NCBI GenBank assembly: GCA_000149225.2
Contig: CM000689.1
Coordinates: 496,001-560,000, forward strand
DNA: 64,000 bases
Source of the DNA: Lachancea kluyveri NRRL Y-12651
Lineage: Eukaryota > Ascomycota > Saccharomycetes > Saccharomycetales > Saccharomycetaceae
Direction: 5' to 3'
Shown here: in pieces, positions 47,485 to 58,692 of the stretch
Position numbering within the stretch: position 1 is the stretch's first letter
Layout: each line of letters begins with the position of its first letter
Translations under genes and position numbers: made by a program
Notes under the pieces: generated by a model
What the model was told of the DNA's origin: nothing
The model's database searches: none
Seen by the model: the letters and a program-made list of their open reading frames with translations, nothing else

Positions 47485-49731
47485 TCAGTCGGCAGATGGC
47501 TTGTCAATATCCCAATGAACGCCCGTGACGCTGTGCAGCCTTTCCAAAATGTCGCCTATAGAGCTGAACAGGCCAAACTGCTTCTGCTCACCGTCGTAGG
47601 AATGCAGCATCCCAACTACACCCAGTCCAAGCCTGCCGTCCAGTTTGGTCAGAATCCACGCGCCAGAGTCGCCGCCCGTCGCGAACAACGGTGTCGGTGA
47701 GGCAATCACAAACTCGCTGCTCTGGATCTTACCGTCCGCCCAGTAGACCAGCTTCGCACCGTTGATGCATCCGCTCGTGTACCGGGTCGTGGCACCTACC
47801 TTGAAAACCTCTGTCCCTGCCCTGGGCGTCAGCACCTTTTCCTTGACGTGCAGGTTCTGGAACCGTAGCGACGGGTCCGGCAGGGCGGTCAGAGCGTCGC
47901 CCAGGTGGTTGGCGCAGTTCAGCGCCGGGTTCACCTTGAAAATGGCAAAGTCAGAGAGCCGCTGGTTCACAATGGACCGCTCGCCCCACACAACCTGCCC
48001 GAACTTGTTCTGGTCCTGCCACTGCAGGTTTTCCTCGATTCTCGTCACCTCGTTCTCGAAAGCCGCGCGCTCCTGGGAGCCCTTGGCGTAGCGCTGGGCT
48101 TCTTCGCACAGCGCCTTCTTGTAGCCAGCTTGCAGCACTCGCGACGGAACAGACACGTGCGGGTAGTCTTGCGACTCTGAGAGCACGACGTGCGCGCAGG
48201 TGATTGCAAACGTGGAGCCCGAGAACTGAGTCAACGCGGCGTCGTGCTTGTCGATCTGCGGGTACAGGTAGCCGCCCAGCGTGCCCGTCATCTTGGTGCT
48301 GTCGTCCGAGGACAGCGACATGGATATCGGCGGGGACAGGGCGTCTGTGGCCAGGCGGTACGGAGGGATGAACTGTGGCGCTACATTGCCCTCCATCGGC
48401 CGGGGCCGGGCCTCCTGGTGCGGCAGGACGTCGGCGCACGGCTTTATGTAGTCCCTAATGCAGAGAAAGTGCACGTCTGGAAATAGCGAGTACAGTGCCC
48501 TGACCATCTCGTGGTGCTCCTGTTGCGGACTGGGCAAGCCAAAAATGATTGTCAGCACTGCGCAGTTCTTGTTCAGACCCCTGAGCACCGGCGCGATAAA
48601 GGCGCCCTCCTGGTCCGCGACGGTCGACTGGTCTGCTCTCGAGATCTCCTCGATTATCAGCGAGATCCTGTCCTGGTTCGGAAGCCCGCAGTCCTCGTCG
48701 ATGCAAAAGTTTTTCGGGCAGGGTAGCGTCGGAGACCCCACGGGGTCCTCCAGCACGCTGACGTTTAGCTTTTTGAGAAACTCGAGATATCTCTTGACCA
48801 GAATTGCCCTAGAGTTGCTGAAGGCCTCGGAGGCAAGCAGGTTGTCCAAAAAATGAAGCAAAACCTTTGTGATGCTCCTCAGCGAGCTGCTCCTGGCCAT
48901 GGAGATCTTGTATGGTATCCTTGCGCCGCCAGCCGTAGCCGGCAGAAACCGCTTGAAAAACTCAATGGTCTGGATCACAGCCTTGGAGATGTTGGTCACG
49001 TTCTGGTGAATGTCATCCATTAGGCTCACCAGGTTATCATCCAGCACCCGCAGTTCGCTCTCGACCTGGTCCACGGTGACGGAGGCGTTTTTTGAGCCGT
49101 GGTCTGCAGGTCCTCTTTGGAGCGAAGCCGACATGCTTTGGCGGTTTGACGGGACGCTGGGGGCCTCCGCCGTAGAAGAGGCGTCGAGAGCGACATCGGC
49201 GTCTGCGCCCAGGTCCGCAACTGCAGTGGTTGCGGCCGTAGTTGTGGCCACGTCCGTGCTTGTGGCTGCAGTTGTCGTGAAGCCCACGCTAATGCCAGCG
49301 TTGGCATCTGCCACCATACTCGACTGCGGAACGCTGCCTTCCTCTTCTACAACAGGCTTTAGCGGGAACAGCCGCTCAAAGTCCAAAACACGCAAGGGCT
49401 TTCCGACATTTTCATTGTCGTCCCTGCTTCGCACAGAACCACGGCTGGTCTTTTTGCTTCGTGTGCTGCCGGTCATATTGGAGGACGCACCGGTACCGTA
49501 GGTCCATCTGCCCTTGGAGAAGACGGATGAGTGTCTGCTGGAGGAGTCGTCGAGAGAGCTGTTCTCTTCGGTGATTCCAGGGATGTCGTCACCCGCCTGT
49601 TTATTGTGTGCTATTCTGGAACTGTCGTTCATGGTCTTTTTAGACTTGTCGTTATTGGCTTTGGCTTTGTTTTTGTTTTTGTTACCATCACTGCTACTGC
49701 TGCTGCCCAATCCAAACAGCCTTCTCACCAT
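47485..49731 (-). CDS. SSY5: SPS-sensor endoprotease Ssy5
   Basis: A 748-residue chymotrypsin-like protease of the SPS amino-acid sensor, which cleaves Stp1/Stp2 to release them to the nucleus. The disordered N-terminal prodomain region is rich in Ser, Asn and Ala-Thr. The catalytic domain keeps the triad His514 (ITCAHVV), Asp594 (RLSDFAIF) and Ser689 (GGDSGAW). These spacings (80 and 95) equal those of yeast Ssy5 (His465, Asp545, Ser640), so the protease should be active. It stays between FAR1 and FBP26 as YJL156C does. Confidence 0.96.
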   Translation of the reverse strand: MVRRLFGLGSSSSSDGNKNKNKAKANNDKSKKTMNDSSRIAHNKQAGDDIPGITEENSSLDDSSSRHSSVFSKGRWTYGTGASSNMTGSTRSKKTSRGSVRSRDDNENVGKPLRVLDFERLFPLKPVVEEEGSVPQSSMVADANAGISVGFTTTAATSTDVATTTAATTAVADLGADADVALDASSTAEAPSVPSNRQSMSASLQRGPADHGSKNASVTVDQVESELRVLDDNLVSLMDDIHQNVTNISKAVIQTIEFFKRFLPATAGGARIPYKISMARSSSLRSITKVLLHFLDNLLASEAFSNSRAILVKRYLEFLKKLNVSVLEDPVGSPTLPCPKNFCIDEDCGLPNQDRISLIIEEISRADQSTVADQEGAFIAPVLRGLNKNCAVLTIIFGLPSPQQEHHEMVRALYSLFPDVHFLCIRDYIKPCADVLPHQEARPRPMEGNVAPQFIPPYRLATDALSPPISMSLSSDDSTKMTGTLGGYLYPQIDKHDAALTQFSGSTFAITCAHVVLSESQDYPHVSVPSRVLQAGYKKALCEEAQRYAKGSQERAAFENEVTRIEENLQWQDQNKFGQVVWGERSIVNQRLSDFAIFKVNPALNCANHLGDALTALPDPSLRFQNLHVKEKVLTPRAGTEVFKVGATTRYTSGCINGAKLVYWADGKIQSSEFVIASPTPLFATGGDSGAWILTKLDGRLGLGVVGMLHSYDGEQKQFGLFSSIGDILERLHSVTGVHWDIDKPSAD

Positions 49732-50509
49732 TTCTGTGCGTATATGTGATGTGTGCAGGTGCGCAAGTGAGTGAGCGAGCGTAACTGTGTGTAATGTCGA
49801 TATCCGTTGGTTAACACTTACAGCGCTGGCAACAGGCTACCCCTGCTTTAAATATCTCTATCTTTGCGGTGGTATTCACAGCTGCCTCCTATGCCAAAGC
49901 CAAGGCACCAATGTGACTCCTGCCCGTGTTCTTTCTTTTTTTCCCTTTTTTTTTGATGCCGCTTTCCTTGCTCGCTGGGAACGAAGAGCTTGCAGATCGG
50001 CAAAATGGGGAACAAGAACAAGAAAAAAAGAAAAGAAAAAGAAAAGAAAAGAAAAGAAAACGCACGCACGCACGCGACACGACAGTGCGAGGCACCACAA
50101 TGTCGCTGCATGGGCAGTTGTTTATCGATGGCACCGCAGTGACATTACAACGCCTTGTGAGAATGGTGCTGCGAAAGGCGTGCTGCGTCCAGATGCGGAG
50201 GGCGGTTGCAGAAAAACCTTCAAACAGTCCCACCCGAAACGGCTCTCGATAAATCCAAGCACAGGGCCAGACAGCGCCGGCAAGGGACTACACCATCACA
50301 GGTGATGTCTAGGGCGACACGCAAACAGAACGGGCTATGATGCTACATCGGTGTTCTGGAAACACTTGGCCGCTCCTCCCGCTCCGCGTTAGCACGAAAA
50401 TGCGCAACATGGCGAATAGAAGATATAGTATTTGTGAGTTACATACGCTTCTCGCTTCTCGCCGCCTCTTGCCGCCTCTCACATCGGGCACTGGCACGGC
50501 CTCTGCGGC
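49732..50509. other. SSY5 promoter / FBP26 3' region
   Basis: Holds a purine-rich AAAAG repeat (about 50021-50060) followed by a CGCA repeat (about 50060-50078). No gene recognised. Confidence 0.55.
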
Positions 50510-51937
50510 CTACACAGCCTCGGGTGCTCCCGCCAGCATGTTGCAGGAGCTCGTGCTTGAGATGGTAGCTTCGCCGACCCTGCTCGTGCCCTTCTCTTTG
50601 TACGTGCTCACGGCGGGGATATTGGCCTTGATTCTCGTGACCTTGGTGTCGTAGGCCCTGGGCTCCAGCTTGATCAAGGTGTGCAACGGGATGGACATCC
50701 AGGGCGACTCCTCTTGCGGAACGTTCATAAAGTAGGCGTAGATGCAGCGCAGCACGGCCTGGTGTGTGATGATCAAGATGTTCTCCTGGCGCTCCAGCTC
50801 CATGATGATGGGCTCCAACCTTATCACAACATCCCGGTACGACTCTCCGCCTCGGTAGCGGTACTCGTACTTGTCCTCGTCCCTGGCCTTGAAATCCTCG
50901 GGATACTTGTCCTCGATCTCCTCGTAGGTCATGCCGTCGCACACACCCGCGTCCAGCTCGTCGAGCGCCTTCCATTGCAGCTGCTTGTATGGAAGATGCT
51001 GTGCGGTCTCCTGGGTCCGGATCAACGTGGACGTCCAGACGGTGAGGTCTGCATCGCCCGCCGACTGCCTGACCAGGTCCGGGAGACGCTGCGCGTACTG
51101 CAGGCCCCTGGTCGACAGCGACGAGTCGCCGCCAATCTTCTTTTCCAGGTTGTAGATGGACTCGCCGTGCCTGGACAGCCAGATGCACCGCGGCTTGATG
51201 TGCAGGTTCATCACGTAAAACACGATCCTACTTTCCAGGTATGTCTCGATTCTGTTGATCACCACTTGCTGTGCAACGTTGATCAACCGCACAAAGGTCA
51301 GGTCGCCGTCCTTCTTGTCGTCCAGCGGCTCGTACACGCGCTCGTACTGCGCAATCCGCTGCAGAAAGTCGGTGGTGGCGAGTTCTGGGTCAACGCCCTT
51401 GTAGTCCGGGGACGTGGTCTTGACGTCGGCAATGTTGCGCAACACCAAGTCCTGGTCGTCGCACCAGCTCTCCAGGAACATGGGCTCGATGCCGTTTTCC
51501 CGGCACAGTTTCAGGACCCACTGTCTCCTGTCCCTGGTGCTGTTGGTGGCGTCGAGAATGGCAACAACGCCATCCTCGTCCTCGAACCAGCGCATCATGT
51601 CGTTGACGGCGCTTGTGACCGCCTGCTGTCTGATCTTGTAGGCCTCCTTGTTGTCAACGTCGAAAAACTCTGCGTTGGGATGGGATGCACCTGCCTGGCG
51701 GCGGTAGGTGCCCACGTTGAAGCATCTGGACTTGATAGAGAGCCACGAGAGGTAGCGCACGATTTTCTGTGCGATGAAGGACTTGCCTCTGGCGGGTAAA
51801 CCGACCATCAGGACACATATCCTCAGGTTTTGGACCTAAGTCTAGTTAGTAAAATGGAAGAGGGGGCAGGGGGCGAGAAAAGAAAGGGAGGGGGAAAAGA
51901 CGACATCACATACGTTAGAAACGGTGTACACAGGCAT
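50510..51937 (-). CDS. FBP26: Fructose-2,6-bisphosphatase, two exons
   Basis: A 449-residue enzyme that degrades the glycolytic activator fructose 2,6-bisphosphate. Coding exons are 51937-51914 (24 nt, MPVYTVSN) and 51835-50510. The spliced N terminus has 17 residues before MVGLPARGKS, exactly as in yeast Fbp26 (which begins MGYSTISN); without splicing there is an in-frame TAG ten codons above that Met. N-terminal kinase-like domain with P-loop GLPARGKS; C-terminal phosphatase domain with LSRHGES, ELDAGVCDGMTYEE and ITHQAVLR holding the catalytic His-Arg-Glu-His. Lies between SSY5 and VPS35 as YJL155C. Confidence 0.93.
51836..51913 (-). other. Spliceosomal intron of FBP26 (78 nt)
   Basis: On the minus strand it begins GTATGT (51913-51908), has a perfect branch point TACTAAC (51851-51845) and ends CTTAG at 51836. 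Only eight bases follow the branch-point motif before the intron end, and a first TAG right after the branch motif must be skipped. Splicing restores phase and the conserved N terminus. I know of no intron in S. cerevisiae FBP26. Confidence 0.9.
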
Positions 51938-52235
51938 AACGCAAGTTGCTGGTGTGTGGGAATGTAAATGCTGAAATGCGCACACTCAGGTGTGGTAGAT
52001 GGGACGAATAAACCGCTGAACGGAAAAGGGGGGAAGCGAGCTAGAGAAACAAAATGAACTAACGGGCTCCACAAAACACACAGGCGAGGAAGAATTGTAC
52101 TGTCAAGGTATACTCTTTCTCTTTACAGAGCAATAAGTGTTATATAGAGAGTTTGTCTATTTTTTTGTTTTTTTTTATTTTTTCCTTATGAGAGTTGCGA
52201 GAACGTCGGAGTTGGAGTAAGGAGCTTCCAGAGGG

Positions 52236-52266
<31 letters not shown>

Positions 52267-52287
52267 CGTCGTCGTCGTAAATGACAC
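51938..52287. other. FBP26 promoter / VPS35 3' region
   Basis: Contains a T-rich tract and an A28 homopolymer (52236-52263) near the VPS35 stop. No gene seen. Confidence 0.6.
52236..52263. repeat. A28 homopolymer
   Basis: Uninterrupted A run about 25 bp beyond the VPS35 stop codon. Confidence 0.9.
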
Positions 52288-52831
52288 TCACGAAACAATC
52301 GCCTTGAACCTGTCATCCACTTGGCGTTGCTCGCGGAGGTATTGCAGCGTGCGTTGGAAGTACTGCGTGGGCACAGAGATTAGACGGCTGATCTCGGTGG
52401 TGGGCAGCTTTGTGGTTACGGTAGCGACAGCAGCAGGAGACGAGTCGGTCAGATGGATGTAAGAGCCGTCAATCGAAATGACATAGGTTTCTGGTAGACG
52501 AGCTGCATCATCATTGTTGTCGTTGTCGTTTGCAGCAGCACCGGTGGCACCAACACCAGTCTCCTCCAGCTTCAAAGATTTGAGGTTGGTCTTGATGAGC
52601 TCTATTAGGCCATTGATGTAGTTCACGCCGACATGGGTGGCGTGTTCCTCGCCATGCACAAAATAGTAGCAGCACTGGTTCAGGATCTCCACCATCAGCT
52701 GGCAGCTCTGCACGTTGTCCATGACAGAGTCTGCCACCCGCAAAGACCGCTGCAAGCACTCAAGAACCCGCCGACCCTCGCGAAAGAGCTGGAGATGGGT
52801 GCGATTCTGGCTCGTGCCTACGCCCCCGCTC

Positions 52832-52866
<35 letters not shown>

Positions 52867-55125
52867 CTTTCTCTCGTCCTCATCCTCGTCTCCGCCCATC
52901 AGCGAGAGCTCGGTCGCCCACCATAGATGGGAGCACAGGTAGACAGCACGGCATTGGTCCTGTTTCTTCAACAGCTTGGAGCCGTGCAACGTGCACCTGG
53001 TGATCAACGTGTCGTAGTACGAGTCGTCGTAGAGGGACCTGGTCTTTTGCAACACCTGGGCCATGTTGACGATTGCCTGGAACTGTGTCTTGGAATCGCT
53101 GAGAGATTCCTCAAACACGGTAAACGCCTGAGAGAAAAAGTCGTACGCAACCTCGCCCAGGAATAGCTGGTCTGCCAGTGCGGCAGTCTGCAGGTTCAGC
53201 TTGTAGATCAGGTCTGCCGTTGCAGGCCCGCATGTGTTGAACAGGTCGTTGTTGCAGCGCGACACGTATTTGAAGAGCAGCTTGATCAGGTTCTGGTACT
53301 TTTGCGCTTTTGCCGGGTGTTTTTTCAGTCTCAGGCTGGATCTTCTGATCAGCCTCCAGTAGCTGGTGACAATTGCCGGGTACGTGAACCTGATGTTTTT
53401 CCCACCGTTACGGAACCAGCTCTTGCAGCTCTGCAGGAGCTCTGCGTGAGACTCGATGGACCGGTGGTGGCAGATGTGTGCAAGTTTTGCCAGTTTTTCC
53501 TGCTCAGAATCCAGGATCTGCATCGAGTCTTCTGCGTCCAGAGCCATTTCGTCGTCGAAAAACAGTGCAGCGTTTGCAGACGAGGGTACGTTTGAGGCGG
53601 GGGTTGCTGCAAGTGCAGATCCAGGTGCCACCGTGGCTGCAGATGCGGCGGCGGTGGTGGTGGCGGTGGTGGCGGGGCCTGTGTTCCCCGAGTTGATCTT
53701 GATCAGGGGTTCGCAAATCGCAAGCAGCTTCTCAAGCTCTAGCTTAGACGTGATTTTGGTGTGCGAGACGAGCAGCCCGTCCAGGATCCCGTTGACGGTC
53801 TTCTTTTGTAGGGCCACGCTCTGCAGAGATAGCAGTTTCTGGTATGACTCGCACTGGGCCAGAACCTTGTACAGGAAGGAGGCGGGGCTGCCGTCGACGC
53901 CCGGCACGGACGCATCCAGCATGAGGATTTCTTGGAAGAGATACTCGCAGCCTTCTGGGATCGTGCCATGCTCCCTGATCTTTTCCCAGGTAAACTTGTA
54001 CAGCAAATCCACGTTGGCAAAGTTGTCCGGGTACCAGCGGAGAGAAAGGTTCATGATGCCCTGGATCAACGGGGCAAACTCCTCCAACGACAAGTCCGGT
54101 CTCTCCTCGTCCAGTTTTTCCAGGTATTTCCAGAAGATGAAGAACAGGTTTTTGGGAGACTCGTCAGAGATGCCCAGAGACGCCAGCTTGCCACAGATGT
54201 CCGTCTTTCTCTCTTCCACGCGCTCCTCGTCCTGCCGGTCGATGTATGCAACCAGCCGCTGGACAAGGTTGAGTACGACCTTGTTGATCGGCACGCTGGG
54301 GTTCAGCTTCAGCGTGCAGTCCAGCAGGGAGCGCAGGGTTCCCAGGTGGAACTCGTCTGGAAACACCTGGCAGATAACGTCGAGCAGGTAGTCTTGCGAG
54401 ACCACGTCTCTGCATTGGACAACCTGCTCCAGGACACGCGGCAAGAGCTCCGTGCTGTAGAGCGGGAAGTCGTTCTCGACAATCTGCGAGAGCCGGACAA
54501 GGTTGGCACCGATCAGGATCTGCAGCTCCTTGCGCTCGCGGGTGCGCTGGTCCCTTTCCTTGAGCGGGCCCTGGTGCTGCAGGCGGACCCACAGCTTGTT
54601 CATCTCGATAAAGTTTTCGATTATAAAGTTGATGTTGAACTTTTTGTCATGCTCGGAGACGGGCGCGTCCAGGAACTGCTTGGTCCGCTGCGAGAGGTAG
54701 TAGCGCAGGAAAAGACCCCTTATTGGGTTCTGCACGGCACGGCACATCTCGATCATGTCTTTGAGGATCTCCTCGCGCGGGGAGTCTGCGGAGTGCAGAT
54801 AGGAGCTTCCAACCGTGATCATCAGGTACAGACGGGGGAGCACGTTGCCCGCGTACTGCACAAGCTCGTACAGGTCTGCCAGGTGGTGTCTTTTCGGGTG
54901 GTTTTCACAGAGGTAGTTGGACAGGATAGAAAGCGAGTCGTATGCAAGGATGTAGAGCTCGTAGTACTGTTTTGGCGAGAGGGCCGGGTTTCTCAGCTCC
55001 GTAAGCAACAGCGAGGTGTGTTTGAGGGCGTCCATGAGCTTGCGCTGTGAGAGACAGCGCTGCATGAGCACTGTTTGCTGTTTGACATTGGAGACTGCCT
55101 GGTCTAGGGACTCGGCATAAGACAT
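52288..55125 (-). CDS. VPS35: Retromer core subunit Vps35
   Basis: A 945-residue alpha-solenoid (yeast 944) that binds Vps26 and Vps29 and sorts cargo such as Vps10 from endosomes to Golgi. The Vps26-binding motif PRLYLMITVGS lies near residue 95, followed by RGLFLRYYL, the most conserved retromer block. Two low-complexity inserts interrupt the helices: an Ala/Thr-rich stretch in the middle and an Asp-Glu then Glu-Asn dipeptide run (array 52831-52868) in the C-terminal third. Position after FBP26 equals YJL154C. Start ATG at 55125 agrees with the family (MSYAESLDQAV). Confidence 0.97.
52831..52868 (-). repeat. Hexanucleotide array coding (Glu-Asn)n
   Basis: CGTTTT units in frame in VPS35, encoding alternating Glu and Asn. 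Confidence 0.92.
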
Positions 55126-55480
55126 GGCAATGTGCGAGGTAATTGTCCTTAAAAGACTTGAGAGTAAAGGGGTGGGGGAGGGAGTGTCCAGCTTCGAAGG
55201 CTAAAAAAGATAGCAGCGGATGTCGAGGCGTTGAGGATTTTTTTCAGTCAATGTGTAATTACATACGAATATTTCGGTTTTCCCGCCGCAAGGTCTGTGG
55301 GGTGAAGCTGGGACGTGGGAAAAGTGTGCGTGTATGTGTATGTGTGTGTGTGTATGTGTGTGTGTGTATATACGCCGCCTGTCTGTCACATTTTCTAAAA
55401 GGACAATCTACAGAAAGGGTTGCGTCTTTCTGCGCATGTTGTCGTAGCACACATCGTCGAGGCCATGTCGAGGACAAACA

Positions 55481-55521
<41 letters not shown>

Positions 55522-55986
55522 TTCATCTTACGAGGTCGGGCAAGAAAGTACCAGAAAGGTCGAGCAGGTACGAGACAGGGCAAGTAAGTACAAAAAGATC
55601 GTATACAGTTTTCTTTTATGTTTGCAATTATCGCATGGACGTGTGGCTTCCTTGTGGCAGCTGTTAGCAGACGTGGGCTTCTCCCAATCAAGCATGTTCC
55701 AGAGCACCCGCCAAGACTGCCTGTTCCGGTACCTCAGATCACATATACGATTTCGAGCAATCTCCGCGCGTCTGACACAAACAAAAGGCTCCGGCTTATT
55801 CACTCACCTTCTCGCCTGAAAATCATCTGAGTAATTAATGACGTGGGCCGATATCGCCGCGGGCGCGGCTGACAAAACTCGCCGACTGTTCGAGCCGGTG
55901 TCAATCGCTATATAAACTGACCCCCTTTGAAATAAGGTAGCCACCGCTCGGCTCAGAGCGTTCTCTAATCAGCAACTGTCACCATA
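55126..55986. other. Divergent promoter region VPS35-CCP1
   Basis: Holds a GT/TATG repeat (about 55324-55372), an A38 homopolymer (55482-55519) and a TATA box TATATAAA (55910-55917) about 75 bp before CCP1. No gene seen. Confidence 0.65.
55482..55519. repeat. A38 homopolymer
   Basis: Longest mononucleotide run of the window, in the VPS35-CCP1 divergent promoter. Confidence 0.9.
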
Positions 55987-57045
55987 ATGTCCGCATTTAC
56001 CGCTACATTCGCAAGAACCATTCGCAACAACACAAAACCGCTCTATGCGCTAGCCGCGGCTACCGGTGCCCTCGGCTCCATTGTTGCCTACAACAACTAC
56101 AACAACAACAACAACAACAACAGCAGCAGCAGCAACCGTGGTAACAAGGGTCTTGGCGCCCTTGCCGCCTCTGTTCCTTCTTTGCATGCAGCCGCGGCCG
56201 AGAAAAGCACCCATGACTACCAAAAGGTCTATAATGCCATCGCCACCAAACTCAGAGACGATGACGAGTACGACGACTACATCGGTTACGGCCCCGTTCT
56301 GGTGCGTCTTGCATGGCACACTTCTGGTACCTTCAACAAGAGCGACAACACTGGTGGCTCCTACGGTGGTACCTACCGTTTCGCTAAGGAGACCAGCGAC
56401 CCCTCCAACGCCGGGCTCCAGAACGGCGCCAAGTTCCTCGAGCCAATCCTCGAGCAGTTCTCCTGGATCTCGCACGGTGACTTGTACACCCTTGCGGGCG
56501 TGACTGCGGTGCAGGAGATGCAGGGCCCCAAGATTCCTTGGAGGTCCGGCAGAATTGACCAGCCAGAAGAAACCACTCCTGAAAATGGCAGACTTCCAGA
56601 TGCCACTCGCGACGCTAACTACGTCAGGAACTACTTTTCCAGATTCGGCTTCAACGACAGGGAAATCGTCGCGCTTATCGGTGCCCATTCCCTAGGTAAA
56701 ACCCACTACAAAAACTCTGGCTTCGAGGGCCCTTGGGACGCCTCCCCCAACGTCCTCACCAACGACTTTTTCGTCAACCTGCTAAACGAACACTGGAAGC
56801 TTGAGACCAACAAGGCCGGCAACAAGCAGTACAACAACGACAAGGGCTGGATGATGTTGCCCACCGACATGGCCCTGGTGCAAGACGACAAGTTTCTGCG
56901 CTTTGTCAAGGAGTATGCCAACTACCAGGACGCCTTCTTTAAGGACTTTTCCTCCGCGTTTGTCAAGTTGTTGGAGAATGGTATCGAGTTCCCCGAGGGC
57001 AACAAGCCGCACGTGTTCAAGACTCTCGACGAGCAAGAGGACTAA
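55987..57045 (+). CDS. CCP1: Cytochrome c peroxidase
   Basis: A 352-residue haem peroxidase of the mitochondrial intermembrane space that reduces H2O2 with cytochrome c. Bipartite presequence: basic [17 protein letters not shown], then hydrophobic [15 protein letters not shown], with an Asn/Ser-rich spacer before the mature part. Key residues are in place: distal Arg/Trp/His in VRLAWHTSG, proximal His in GAHSLGKTH, the radical Trp in GPWDASPN and the hydrogen-bonding Asp in LPTDMAL. PAM17 follows, as in yeast (YKR066C/YKR065C). The spacer comes from AAC and AGC triplet runs (about 56092-56133). Confidence 0.96.
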   Translation: MSAFTATFARTIRNNTKPLYALAAATGALGSIVAYNNYNNNNNNNSSSSNRGNKGLGALAASVPSLHAAAAEKSTHDYQKVYNAIATKLRDDDEYDDYIGYGPVLVRLAWHTSGTFNKSDNTGGSYGGTYRFAKETSDPSNAGLQNGAKFLEPILEQFSWISHGDLYTLAGVTAVQEMQGPKIPWRSGRIDQPEETTPENGRLPDATRDANYVRNYFSRFGFNDREIVALIGAHSLGKTHYKNSGFEGPWDASPNVLTNDFFVNLLNEHWKLETNKAGNKQYNNDKGWMMLPTDMALVQDDKFLRFVKEYANYQDAFFKDFSSAFVKLLENGIEFPEGNKPHVFKTLDEQED

Positions 57046-57570
57046 ACCCGGTGCACAGAGCCCATTCACCAGCTGACATTCTGAGCTACTGGTCCGCACA
57101 TTTACATGTATACAAACTTTACCTATATGCGTAACCATTTACGTATTTGTTTATGTATTTATTTATGTATTGACTTATGTATTGACTTATTTATTTGTTT
57201 GTTTGTTTGTTTGTTTGTTTGTTCATCCCTCCGCTATTTACGCAACCCGTCAAGTCACTGTGCCGCCTGCTACTTTGCCACCCGCCCCGTTCGCACCACT
57301 CCACCTGCCTGCTGTCCCTCACGATTCACATCATGTGACTTAGTATCCCGCTGCACGAAAAATACTTTCTTTTCCCTTCTTTCTCTTCTTTCCTCCCTCT
57401 TCTCCCTCTCCTCCCTCTTCTCCCTCTTCTCCCTCTTCTCCCTTTCTCTCGTATCCTCAAATTTTCACCATTCTCCATTTTTCTCTTCTCAAAGCGTCCT
57501 GGACACTCCCTGCTTCACCTCTTTATTGTCTCCACCCACAACCACCCTCCACAAATCAAATCGCACCGCA
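57046..57570. other. CCP1-PAM17 intergenic region
   Basis: Contains TTTATGTA-type repeats and GTTT runs (about 57148-57225), then a CTCCCTCTT tandem tract (about 57360-57450) in the PAM17 leader. No gene seen. Confidence 0.6.
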
Positions 57571-58122
57571 ATGCTTGCTAGATCGCCAGCTACCCAATCC
57601 GCAGTGCGCAGGGCCAACGTTGCCAGAATCTTTGCTGCCAGGTCTGTCTCGTCCACTCCAGAGACCACTCCTTTCGCCTGGGCCGATTTTTTCAAGTTGA
57701 GAAAACAGGAGCGCAAGATCGACGTGGGGTCGTCGATAGTATCGGCCTTTCTCGCCTGCAACGTTTCCTGGTCATACGTGTCCACCATGCAGATTGACCC
57801 CACACAAACCCTCTTTGGTTTCGACCCCTTGGTCGTTGTGTCAGCCGGCATGATCGCGTCCGGCGGTCTTGGCTACCTGTTTGGCCCGCTCTTGGGCTCT
57901 AGCATTTTCAAGTTGAAGAATAAGGGTCACCTGGACAACTACAACGTCAAGTCAAAGGTATTTCTATCACACATCAAAGCCAACAGGGTCGACGCCTCGT
58001 CCCAGAGCTTCAGCAACCCGGTTCCAGACTACTACGGCGAGCGTATTGGCTCTTTGAAAGAGTACAGGCAGTGGTTGAGAGACTGCCATGCCTACAGGAG
58101 GAAGGCCAAGGAGTTTGTGTGA
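57571..58122 (+). CDS. PAM17: Presequence translocase motor subunit Pam17
   Basis: A 183-residue inner-membrane protein (yeast 197) that supports the TIM23 import motor with Pam16/Pam18. N-terminal presequence MLARSPATQSAVRRANVARI is basic and amphipathic; two membrane segments follow (about 53-71 and 88-110, including GMIASGGLGYLFGPLLG); the C-terminal matrix region ends DYYGERIGSLKEYRQWL with the conserved family signature. Start chosen at 57571; the longer open frame upstream is pyrimidine-tract translation. Directly downstream of CCP1. Confidence 0.94.
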   Translation: MLARSPATQSAVRRANVARIFAARSVSSTPETTPFAWADFFKLRKQERKIDVGSSIVSAFLACNVSWSYVSTMQIDPTQTLFGFDPLVVVSAGMIASGGLGYLFGPLLGSSIFKLKNKGHLDNYNVKSKVFLSHIKANRVDASSQSFSNPVPDYYGERIGSLKEYRQWLRDCHAYRRKAKEFV

Positions 58123-58173
58123 AGCGGTTCCAGCTGCTCTCCGAGGGCGGTCGAGCCTCGTGTAGACTTTATT

Positions 58174-58203
58174 CATCCATCCATCCATCCATCCATCCAT
58201 CAT
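58174..58203. repeat. (CATC)n microsatellite
   Basis: About seven CATC units in the convergent gap between PAM17 and SNA3. Confidence 0.92.
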
Positions 58204-58281
58204 ATTCCTGTACATCTTTACATATATACGTACATATGTGCGCGTGCGTTGAGCAATAGTAAACCAATACACAAGTGCCTG

Positions 58282-58692
58282 CTAATGAGGGTGTTGGATT
58301 TTGTTGTCCGTACTGGCACTGGGTGTGCCCTTCTGCACCACGTCCTCGTACCTTGGAGGCTGGCCAGAGGATTGGCCCACTCCTGCTGCAGTATGGGGCT
58401 CTTCTTCCTGCAATCCTGCCTCCAAGTCTGGACTGTCGAGTGAGTCGTAGCCATTTCGTTGCTCGTGGATGACGGTGTAACCTCTGCGTTCCTCGCTCGA
58501 CATGTATATCACGTACCAGGCATGTAGCTGACCAGGGAACCCCGCCATCATAAACAGCAACACGTTGAGCAGCATATACTTGGACCAGAAGCCCTTGCGC
58601 CAAGCCACGGCCAAGGGGGGTAGGAACAGCGCCACGGTACCGAGAATAATGTCGTCTGTGTTTAGAGAGTACCTGTGGTTGTCACTTGACAT
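58282..58692 (-). CDS. SNA3: Pmp3-family protein Sna3
   Basis: A 136-residue small membrane protein (yeast Sna3 133), an adaptor for Rsp5-dependent sorting into multivesicular bodies. The Pmp3/UPF0057 domain has two membrane segments (about 14-30 and 36-58: ILGTVALFLPPLAVAW and LLNVLLFMMAGFPGQ) and the HAWYVIYMSSE end. The cytosolic tail holds a PPRY motif for Rsp5 WW domains and Glu/Asp residues. Start at 58692 (MSSDNHRYS) matches the family. Equals YJL151C by position, beside VPS35/DAS1 genes. A second, double-domain relative lies just upstream on the same strand. Confidence 0.93.
   Translation of the reverse strand: MSSDNHRYSLNTDDIILGTVALFLPPLAVAWRKGFWSKYMLLNVLLFMMAGFPGQLHAWYVIYMSSEERRGYTVIHEQRNGYDSLDSPDLEAGLQEEEPHTAAGVGQSSGQPPRYEDVVQKGTPSASTDNKIQHPH

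Noticed and set aside
50510-51808. FBP26 as an intronless gene starting at MVGLPARGK
   Set aside because: This would remove the conserved strand before the P-loop; intron signals and the restored 17-residue leader favour two exons.
57106-57570. Long N-terminal extension of PAM17
   Set aside because: Translation of ATG/TTT and CTCC repeats; family start and presequence begin at 57571.
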